NCBI GenBank assembly: GCA_038502445.1 | Contig: JAHLJS010000006.1 | Span: 61,957,146-62,021,145, forward strand | Source of the DNA: Eremochloa ophiuroides | Lineage: Eukaryota > Streptophyta > Magnoliopsida > Poales > Poaceae | Direction of reading: 5' to 3' | Length of the DNA: 64,000 nt | Shown: positions 56,386 to 64,000 of the stretch, piece after piece | Layout: every line of letters starts with the position of its first letter | Position numbering within the stretch: the first letter of the stretch is position 1 | Made by a program: the position numbers and the translations under genes | The notes under the pieces: model-generated | What the model saw: only the letters and a program-made list of their open reading frames with translations | What the model was told of the DNA's origin: nothing | The model's database searches: none

Positions 56386-57600
56386 CTGCACAAGCCAAGA
56401 TAACAGAAAAAAAAAGATAAGTTTGAGAGTCTACAATAATTAAGAAGCATTGGCAGGGCTGAATTCCTTCACCTCAGATTTGGGTGTGCATAATATTCTC
56501 ATTATCTAATCAGTGAACTACTTATGTCCTACTTAGTCATGAGTATGCTCAGTATCTAAAATGCTGCATAATATGTTCAGAGTTCAGGGAAAAAAAATTA
56601 TGTTCAGAGTTCAGAAAAGCAGAGAGCTTACACTGCAAAAATTAGTTCCTATAATAAGAGGCTGTAAGTGATTCCAGCAAGAGTACATCATACAAACACT
56701 TGTGTACATGGAAAACAGAGGTTAGAAAAGACTTGAGGATAAATGGAAAACACATGCATGCTAGCTAAGGTTTTTTTTTTTTTAACTGAGCATAAGTTTC
56801 GCCACTGCAGCCACCTACTTAACATCAGTTTTGAAAATTAAAGATAAGAGCTGACAGGTAGACAATGCTTTCGGGAATTTAACTTTACTATATGCTTATC
56901 TTAATATTGATGCAGGACATTGAAACACATTATCACTGCAGTCTCACCAGCAGCCGTAATAGGAATTAGGAATTTTCATATGATCATATTTACAGTAAGC
57001 CGAGCAGATATGAATAGTATGCACACAATTAATAAAAGGTCGAATCTCATAGAACTAAAAGTAATCAAATGCTCACCAAGAAAAACTGTCATTTCCTTTT
57101 TCAGCAGCCACACTAACCAAATTCCAAACACTGAAAAAAAAACAACACTGCTACTGCCGATTCAGATATAGGCACAGAGAAAATTAACTATCTCAGGTGG
57201 GGGAGCATTGGATTAACTGAACTTTTAGGTAAGTACTGACCGGATGAACCATTTCAGTTACACAATCATAGGCTACGCATATAGGATGTGTAAAATCCGA
57301 TAACAGCTGGGACTGTCTACGTACAAAGGATGTGTAAAATTCGATCAACAGCAGGCAGGAAAAATGGAATAGATGGCCAACAAATCAATAAGGAAGCACC
57401 TAAAACATGTAAGAGGTAATTGCACATTGAATCAGTGAAAGCTTGGCTGCCTAGGTAAGTAACTAAAGTAGAATGAGATAGGGAAAAGAGAGAGGTCGCC
57501 GCACCTGTGCCGGATCTGAGCGGAGAGGGAGAGCGGTCCTGAGCTCCGCCACGTCGCAGCTGTAAATGATTTCAGACATTTTGGTTTCCAAATTTGAATA

Positions 57601-57775
57601 ATGTATGAAATTTGTCCCAATTTGCTACCATTGGCCTTATCCCAAATTGCTACCATTGGCCTCCTTGGAAATGAAATTTGTCCATTGATACAGTGCCACT
57701 ACTATTTTTTTACCTTATCCCAAATTGCTACCATTGGCCTCCTTGGAAATGAAATTTGTCCATTGAAATTATTGT
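57601..57775. repeat. Internal duplication of about 75 bp in the CACTA element
   Basis: A phrase containing CCCAAATTGCTACCATTGGCC and CTCCTTGGAAATGAAATTTG followed by TCCATTGA occurs at about 57639-57690 and again at 57718-57769. Confidence 0.75.
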
Positions 57776-57779
57776 CTAC

Positions 57780-58815
57780 ATAAAGAAAATTTTCGTCTGA
57801 AGCTTTTACCATCCAAATTCCTGTCTGCATAATGAATATGAAAGTTGTTCATCAATCATTTCATTTTCAGTAATATGAATGGTTTCCAAAATAAAAGCAC
57901 AACAAACAATAATATCCTAATCCTAGACAGAACCACCATAATAAATAATGTAGATTCTGGAAGGTTTTAAAGAAAAAGCATCTGTACATACAGGTAGCAA
58001 GGACCAGACGAGAAATCAGGAATTAATTTTTGGCAAGATTAGTATATGGAGAACGGAAGTTAGGAAATCAGGAATGGTATTTGAAAACGAAAACCTATAT
58101 CCTTATATTTTGTGCAGATCTACCAGTTTGGGAGCCATCATTGGTGCAAGACAGGGAGGGATTGAAGGGGGCACACCAGAGATCCATTCGAGTGCAGCGG
58201 CAGCAAGACGTTGGGGCTGGCATTCTGGTACTGGTCGTGGTCGGGGCTGCTCTTGTCAGCGCCGCCACCGTCGATCCGCTTGGATGAGCCGTCCATCTCG
58301 CTGCCGCTGAGCACGGTGATGGGATTCGAGAGGAGATGGGAGGCGGTGGTGCGTGTGCGTCGGTCGGGTCGATTGCGCCGCTGCCGGAGGTCGGACGGGA
58401 CGCGGCTGCTGGCCAGCTACGCCGGTGGGAGGGCGGGGCGGGCAGCGGCTGCTGCTGGCCGCGCCGCGCCGGCGGGAGGACGCGAGGGCCGTGGCAGCTG
58501 GCTGCGCCACGCCGGCAGGAGGCCGCATGGCCCGCGGCTGCTGGCCGCGACGCGCCGTTCGATGGCAGGTGGCGGAGAGCCGGAGAGGGCGCGCGGGCCG
58601 TAGCTGCTAGCCGTGGCGTGCCGCGCCGGCGGGTGAGCGCGCGGGCCGCGGCTGGAGGACGAGCGACCGGCGGGATGAGGAGCGCCGGCGCCGCTGGGGG
58701 GAAGCGGGGTCGAGCGTCGAGGATAGGAGCGGCGGCTCTGCCTGGTGCCTGTGGATTTCGTGTTTTGGGGGCAAAATAGGATAGGATTTAGGGTTGGGGG
58801 ATCTGTGATTTTGGA
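57780..58815. other. CACTA interior, AT-rich then GC-rich
   Basis: 57780-58110 is AT-rich without features. 58130-58760 is strongly GC-rich, open in several frames on both strands, with a repeated GCTGCTGGCC/GCGCCGGCGGG theme. It may be a captured first exon or promoter in minus orientation, but no protein is recognisable. Confidence 0.35.
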
Positions 58816-59165
58816 CGATTGATTTGTGACGCGTCTAAAGAAAATGAGTCACAGATATCCTTAAAAATCAGTGACACGTCTAAATAACACGCGTCACAAA
58901 ACTTATCTGTGACGCATATTCTTTACCAGTGTCACCAATATGTCCACATATCTGTGACGCGTCATAACAATATGCGTCACAAATATTATTAGTGACGCGT
59001 ATTCTGTTCAAGTGTCACTGATATGTTGTTATTAGTGACGCGTCTTGTTCCGGGGGCATTGGCAGTGGCTAATCAGTGACGCGTCTTGTTAATACGCGTC
59101 ACGAATAGATTATTAGTGACACGTTTCTTTTATGAGTCACAAAACGTGGTGTCACTGATAAGCGT
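58816..59165. repeat. Right subterminal repeat array of CACTA element
   Basis: TGACGCGT, TGACACGT and TGACGCAT motifs in both orientations, the same family as at 53709-54030 but more diverged. Confidence 0.8.
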
Positions 59166-59178
59166 TTGTGGCATAGTG

Positions 59179-59181
59179 TTG
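59179..59181. repeat. Right 3-bp target duplication (TTG) of CACTA element
   Basis: TTG after GGCATAGTG, matching 53684-53686. Confidence 0.88.
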
Positions 59182-59342
59182 GGTTGTGGTGTGTACAAGT
59201 GATGCCTATTGACAGGCCTTCAATGAGTCAGGTAGTTGAGATGCTGGAGGGTGACCTAAAAGACCTTCAATTGCCGACCAAGCCTCTTATTCATGATCTT
59301 GAGCATAGTGCACTCGAATGTGCCATCACTTGTGTTCCATAA

Positions 59343-59754
59343 GCATCATGGTTGTATATTTATCTAAATATGGACAATATAATATAAAATAAAGGTGACT
59401 CGCAGAATTGATATATACTTCAATTTTTATTGACATAGAGTGAACTTTTCTTATCCGTCTTTTCCCATATGTTCTATTCTATTGCAAGGGGTTTCGTTAG
59501 TATTTGTTGTTTTCATAAGTAGTTATTCCACCATGAGCCATTTGTGTGCTATATCTCTCTTAATTGGCTGGTTGCTATAACCTAAGACTTATCTTGGTAT
59601 AATATATCATATCATCATGTACAATTAACTTCGCCACGAGAATCTATCGACTTGTAGCTTTACTTCGGCACTTGTATTGTGATGTGGCTCTCTTGTCCTC
59701 GTTGGTGCAGATATCGCTTAACAATTCTCCAACTTTTGTATAAGATTAGACGAA
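59343..59754. other. 3' flank of second receptor kinase gene
   Basis: AT-rich presumed 3' UTR and intergenic sequence; nothing else recognised. Confidence 0.4.
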
Positions 59755-60290
59755 AAACTGAAAGCTCACTAGCTCGCTTGCCTCGTAGCTGGCACGGCTC
59801 GGCTCATTATGTTAGCTCGTTAGCTTTCACGAGCCAACTCGCGCCAGCTCGTGAGCCAAACGAGTCATGTTTACAAGAAAATAATAGAATATATATTAGT
59901 ATTGTACTCCTTCATATTTTATACTTTGCGATTGGTTGACCGGTCTAGACCCTATGAACTTGGGATTATTATGAATTTCACTATTTTATTTTAATGAATG
60001 TCCGGATACTCGTGGTATGATATGAAGTATAGAGTATAGACCATGGATATATAGTCTAATACTATAATATATATTATATATACTTGTATATATACATGTT
60101 AACATAAATTAATTTTGTTCGATTTAAGACGATTGGATGTATTAATTTTATATTATTACTCTTCTCAAGTTTTAGATAAATGTAAATATTTTTTTTATAT
60201 ATTTTCTGTATCTGGGTCGCGAGCCTAACGAGCCAGCTCGAGCCTTTTAACGAGCCGAGCCGAGCCGAGCCGAGCTGGCTTTCTGGCTTG
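59755..60290. mobile_element. GAGCC/GGCTC-rich inverted-repeat element
   Basis: The left end has CTCGCTTGCCTCGTAGCTGG, then CACGGCTCGGCTC and CTCGTTAGCT. The right end has the inverted counterparts, with CGAGCC reiterated (AACGAGCCGAGCCGAGCC). The middle is AT-rich. It looks like a MITE-like element, but the precise ends and target duplication could not be fixed. Confidence 0.4.
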
Positions 60291-60361
60291 ATAAGAGCCT
60301 TACCTTTGTACCATTGTTCCTGATTCTCCTTGAGCGTGAAGGAAAATAGGCGCGAATGGAA

Positions 60362-60380
60362 GGGGGGGGGGGGGGGGTTG
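60362..60380. repeat. Poly-G tract
   Basis: A nearly pure run of about 18 G. Such runs are often length-variable and prone to assembly error. Confidence 0.9.
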
Positions 60381-60524
60381 TTGCTGTAAGGGCAAATGGC
60401 GAGGGACAAGGAATTCCCTCCACTCTGCGTGAAAGAAACGCCTCTTTCCTATGTCAATCCGTTTTCATGGCGTAGGAAAGCGTCCAATTTCACCTCGCGC
60501 AAAACTAGCTTCCCTCCTCTTCCT

Positions 60525-60548
60525 CTCTCTCTCTCTCTCTCACACACA
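60525..60548. repeat. CT/CA microsatellite
   Basis: TCTCTCTCTCTCTCTC passing into CACACACA. Confidence 0.85.
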
Positions 60549-60804
60549 CCTCATTTTGCCAATGAAATCCACATTAGGACTAGCTTGATGCTGATTTACG
60601 GTGAATTTACTCTTCATTGTACGAACGTGCATGTATCATTTGGCCATATGGCAAATGTGTCACTTTCGTCTTGAAACAATATACAAGCTCGCCGGCCTGG
60701 CTTTTACACTGTCACAATAGCAGTGTCCATCAACCCATATAAGCTCATCTAAAAACAAGAGAAAGCCAGGAGCGGACGCGGCCTCAGCGTATACACGTCG
60801 ACGG

Positions 60805-60925
60805 CGACGCTGTTGGCCGCCGGATCCGGCATCGGGCGGCCCCTGTTCCGGCCGTACACGCGCTGACTGTTGGCCGCCGGATCCTCCATCGGGCGGTCCC
60901 TGTTCCGGCCATACCCACGCTGGGA
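60805..60925. repeat. Tandem repeat, about 58-bp unit, GC-rich
   Basis: TGTTGGCCGCCGGATCC...ATCGGGCGG...CCTGTTCCGGCC...ACGC occurs twice in succession. Looser CCCTGTTCCGG echoes follow at about 61063 and 61228. Confidence 0.75.
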
Positions 60926-60929
60926 GTGC

Positions 60930-61660
60930 CGCCCGCGCGGCTAGACGCTGCCAGGAGAGCCAGCCGTTCGTGGGGCCAGGTGGCGTGGGCGGTCGCGTCG
61001 ATGGCGTCGCGCCGGTGCCGTCGCCGTCCGAGTGCCAGGGCGTCGTGGAGGCCTGCCGCCTGGGCCCTGTTCCGGCCGTGCAGGTGCTGGCGCTGCCGGC
61101 ACGCACCCCCCCTCACCCCCCCCCCCCCCGGTGCCAGGCGGGCCTGCCATGGGTGGGGTCGGTCGACAAGGGTGGGGGGGTGCTTACGGACGGTCGCGCC
61201 GGGGGCATAGGAGTGGCGCGGCGTGCTGCCCGGGCCCTGTTCCGGTCATGCGCGGACAAGGATTGGAGACCGCGTCCTCCGGCTTTCTCACGCACGCGCA
61301 CCTGCTGTCCGGCCGCGCCACTGACAATCGACGCCGTTGTGCTGTCAATCGGCGCCCGTCCTCCTCGATTCCGTTGTCGAACGGCTGTTGGGCGGACGGG
61401 CTGGCCCCGCCTGTAGTGAACCGGCCGGCGGTGCGTCTACGTAGCGCGCTTCCTGCGCGGTCGCCGAGGCTACCCAGGACACTGCATGGGTAGGCCGGTG
61501 TGCCGTGTGGGCCCGCGGATCAGTGGTGGTGCAGGCGCTGGGGTGGACGAGTTGGAGGTGTGCGATGTGGGCCCATTTCTGTGGCGCGGTGGGTGACCTC
61601 GGATCGGATAAAGAGCACGCCGGCGCATTCCCGCTCCTGCTCCTGTTCCGTTTGGCGACC
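60930..61660. other. GC-rich stretch, no gene supported
   Basis: Open in many frames with a poly-C run at about 61117-61130. Composition explains the long open frames; no domain is visible. It may be the GC-rich 5' region of the Helitron or a host promoter region. Confidence 0.3.
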
Positions 61661-63469
61661 TTGCGGAGGTAACCACCCACGCTCTCCCCTTTCTTGATTT
61701 TGGGTTGGATTCGGTTTTTGCCTGGCGCCTGATCTGTTTTTTCTTCGCGCCGAGCGGGTACCTTCGCTTCTAGGTGTTGGAAAGCAGGTTGGGAACGAGG
61801 GAACTGTGCAGCGACCAGGCGCCTTGGGAGCCTCGGAGGTGCCGCGAACCAGTGACGGTGGACGCCCGCCGCGGCCTGCTCAACGCGTTCGCGTAGGTAT
61901 GACTGCTTACCGATTGTCCTGCTATATGTCGTGCCTCCGAAGGAGGTTCTGGTTGCGGATCTTCCTCTAATGTGCTCACCGTTTCCCGTTTACTTTTTGG
62001 ACTGCATTTGGTTCGCGCCGGCTGCTATCGCCGTGCGTGTTTGTGTGTTTTCTTCTTTTTTTCCTTTTTTTTGGCCTCTGTGGATGTGTCCTGTGGTGCT
62101 ATAGAGTGCGCAGTGGCGCCATGTTTGCTGTGCTTATGTATAAGATGATTGCCGGTGCGGCCGTTTGTGCTGCTGCTAGGGCGGCAGGGATGGTGGGTAG
62201 GCTAACAGAATGGGAGGAATTGGCTATGCAGTTTGAATGCTTGATGAGAGAGGTGTTCACGTTAACTAGATTAATGATCCTGTGGTTAATCCCCTGTTTA
62301 TGTCTAATAGGTGACACGTAGCCAATTAATATATGCATGCATATTTGGTATCCAAATGTCAGATAGTATCTATTACTCTATCTGTACATCCAGATTGATG
62401 CTAAGAGTTCAACTCCTCCCCTAACTCAAAATGTATGTGCGCACTCATGAAGCATAACTCTAAAACGCCTGCAAAGTTACATGATCTAGATATCTAAAAT
62501 GAAACACCGGAAGAAATCAAATCGTCTGCTTGATGAGGGAGGGATTGGCTATGCAGTTTGAATGCTTGATGAGGGAGGTGTCATAGCTGGGCCTGCTTAT
62601 TTAGCAATGTACTGATTGTTTGAGGATGTGTAGCTTGCAATTTTTTGGTTGTCCTAACTTCTTGCCTGTCAGAGTATCAGGGTGGTGCCCGGTGATAAAT
62701 TGCCCATGGTCCATGCTGCTGAGGCAGAGCCTTGTATGTTATCATGTTTCTTGCTTCTCACGTCCTGGTGATGTGTTTTACTGTCATAGCTTTAGTGATT
62801 TTTTCCCTACTATCCATAACTTCGTCGCGCCCCGCCCGTGGTGGCAATGGCACACGTCCTAGGAAAAGAAAGGGTATGCTGTGCTGGTTATGTTATGGTT
62901 TTTTCGTGCAATGGAGTGCATGGGTCTAGGTCTGTTGCGTGCTTAGTTGTTGCTTTGCCACAGCCGAAGGTGCGTGCTACATACCAACCGCGCTTTCGGC
63001 TACCGAGTGTCGTCGAAAGAGGAAGAAGTATCTAGATCAAAAAAAACTGGCTGCTGCAGGTGCTCCTCTATTTACCTATTCCCTGTGATTAGTTGGTCCG
63101 CTGTGCCATATACGATTCCATTTAAGCATTCCAATCTCTTGTGCCCTATACATCCTCTCCTAGGCATGGTTCATGGCAGCAATGTTGGTCTAAGCTGTGG
63201 TTGCTTCACGCAGGAATACATTGATGCATTAAAAGGTTTGCTCCGTTCGCATTTAGAGTGCTTGTTGTCCATGTCTTGGATCATGTGTTCGTGCTGTTCG
63301 CTAATTATGTGTTTTTGGTGTTGTTTCCTTGCTTGTTGTGGATTTGCTTCGCTCATTGGTCGTCGCATAGTACGTATCATGGATGCTCTGAGTATGGAGC
63401 CCCTCATATCAGTGTTGGTATTGCCACGCCATGTTTTGGCTGCATGAGTGTGTGATGTTAGAGTCCAGT
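61661..63469 (+). other. Region 5' of Helitron replicase domain
   Basis: Possible leader and early exons of the Helitron gene. GT-ended open pieces occur near 61865-61897 and near 62830-62872 (basic R-K-R-K end). A duplicated phrase (GGATTGGCTATGCAGTTTGA followed by ATGCTTGATGAG) is found at 62217-62250 and 62541-62575. No exon structure could be fixed. Confidence 0.3.
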
Positions 63470-64000
63470 GTCAAAACTGGTAAGATCATCTACAATAGTT
63501 GTTGCAAGGCTGGAAAAGTTAGTTTGCCCCCTTTTAGGGAACGTCCTGAACCACTTGCATCCTTGGCTAGATTTGATGGTGATGCTAGATGCAAACGTTT
63601 CCTGAGGAACATACGCCAGTATAACTGTCTGTTTAATTTTACATCGATGGGTGCGAATATAGATAGATCCATGAATGATGGCCGTGGCCCCTCTGTGTTC
63701 AAGATATCTGGTCAGGTACACCATCGTATAGGATCTCATCTTCCAGGAAATGGCCAGCCTCCAAAATTTCTTTAACTCTATGTGTATGACACTGCTAATG
63801 AGGTGACAAATAGGATACATGCTTTGCATCCGAATGAGCGTCCCTCTGATCCTCTAGATCCAGCCATTATTGGGCAGCTGCTGGAGATGCTGGATGTGCA
63901 CAACCCGTTGGCTAGGCAGTTTAGATTGGCAAGGAATAGGCTAGAAGACAATGACGGTGAAGAGTTCGTAGTCAGAATTATTGGGGCAAGGGAGGGGGAT
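63470..64000 (+). pseudogene. Helitron replicase/helicase, N-terminal part (runs off window)
   Basis: The plus strand encodes the typical start of plant Helitron Rep/helicase proteins: a C-C-K-A-G-K-V-S-L-P-P-F stretch, F-L-R-N-I-R-Q-Y-N, F-T-S-M-G-A, D-G-R-G-P-S-V-F-K-I-S-G-Q, H-R-I-G-S-H-L-P, and L-Y-V-Y-D-T-A-N-E-V. These precede the Helitron_like_N rolling-circle domain, which would lie beyond 64000. An in-frame TAA at 63773-63775 splits it, with the same frame continuing after. The stop argues for a decayed copy, unless an intron removes it. The protein normally cuts and copies the element by rolling-circle replication in the nucleus. Confidence 0.8.

Larger units (their letters stand above)
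53687..59178 (+). mobile_element. Non-autonomous CACTA (En/Spm) transposon in kinase exon
   Basis: It starts CACTATGCCAGAAAACC and ends GTTTGTGGCATAGTG, so the terminal inverted repeats begin CACTATGCC. TTG is duplicated at both ends. Both subterminal zones are packed with a TGACGCGT motif in direct and inverted orientation (left 53709-54030, right 58816-59165), as in CACTA elements. It is 5,492 bp. No transposase (TNP2/TnpA-like) frame was recognised. The interior carries intron-containing host fragments on the minus strand, so this is a gene-capturing element that needs a transposase from elsewhere. Confidence 0.92.
50105..59342 (+). pseudogene. LRK10L/WAK-like receptor kinase gene disrupted by a CACTA element
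   Basis: Exons 50105-51032 (phase 1), 52550-52582 and 52730-53686 continue, after the CACTA insertion, at 59182-59342. Exon 1: signal peptide (1-28), galacturonan-binding domain (C-G-E-V-N-I-T-Y-P-F, C-G-Y-P), a glycine run from a GGC repeat, and a WAK-associated region with C-x2-C-x6-C. Exon 3: membrane span (M-V-F-M-L-L-L-F-L), then kinase with G-Q-G-G-S-G, A-V-K-M-L, H-F-D-I-K-P-H-N (non-RD), D-F-G and I-A-P-E. The frame across the insertion is intact if the element and one TTG copy are ignored (693 codons with stop). As it stands translation enters the element and stops at 53736, removing the last about 53 residues (subdomain XI) and giving a 655-residue product with every active-site motif but an incomplete C-lobe. 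Confidence 0.85.

Noticed and set aside
58130..58800. GC-rich coding gene at the right of the CACTA element
   Set aside because: Several frames are open on both strands, with repeated GC-rich phrases and no recognisable protein; kept only as an unassigned captured region.

Overview
The window is plant nuclear DNA, most likely from a grass (Poaceae). The first exons are very GC-rich, genes have introns with GT/AG borders, Stowaway-, Tourist- and hAT-type MITEs are dense, and Ty3/gypsy, Ty1/copia, L1, CACTA and Helitron elements are nested in each other. No bacterial-type operons, CRISPR arrays or recognisable tRNA/rRNA genes were seen. The species cannot be named from sequence alone.

The host content is a cluster of LRK10-like / wall-associated-kinase-like receptor genes. 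Five GC-rich exons encode a signal peptide plus a cysteine-rich galacturonan-binding/WAK-associated ectodomain. One is on the minus strand (5907-6720); four are on the plus strand (13928-14729, 16202-17135, 19340-20198, 50105-51032). A sixth, decapitated copy lies at 20597-21328. Only two transmembrane-kinase exons exist. The first (22559-23610) completes a 646-residue receptor kinase with the exon at 19340. The second (52730 onward) completes a receptor kinase with the exon at 50105, but its kinase exon is split by a 5.5-kb CACTA transposon with a perfect 3-bp target duplication. The other ectodomain exons have no kinase exon of their own; all end in the same splice phase.

Layout: 1-6965 and 13670-15885 are arms of an inverted duplication around the first two ectodomain exons. 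The spacer (6966-13669) holds a MITE, a GC-rich repeat, an L1 fragment with a 15-bp target duplication, and a CACTA end. 16.1-23.6 kb is the receptor-kinase array. 24.5-25.5 kb is a long-inverted-repeat element. 25980-37960 is a complete-length Ty3/gypsy element with 2.9-kb LTRs, an extra ORF before gag, and an in-frame stop in pol. About 38.08-46.62 kb looks like a Helitron-like insertion with exon-like host fragments, itself interrupted by a decayed Ty1/copia element (40591-45894). 46.7-48.6 kb is a frameshifted F-box/DUF295 gene with a duplicated TATA region. 48.96-49.2 kb holds an EF-hand remnant. 50.1-59.3 kb is the second receptor-kinase gene with its CACTA insertion, which carries captured host exons including an ATR-like piece. 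59.7-64 kb is repeats and the start of a Helitron replicase gene that runs off the window.

The intact receptor kinase would sit in the plasma membrane, with its cysteine-rich outside domain facing the cell wall and a non-RD kinase (HFD instead of HRD) inside. Such receptors are typical of defence signalling. The unpaired ectodomain exons could give secreted proteins or be alternative first exons of the kinase; the sequence alone does not decide.
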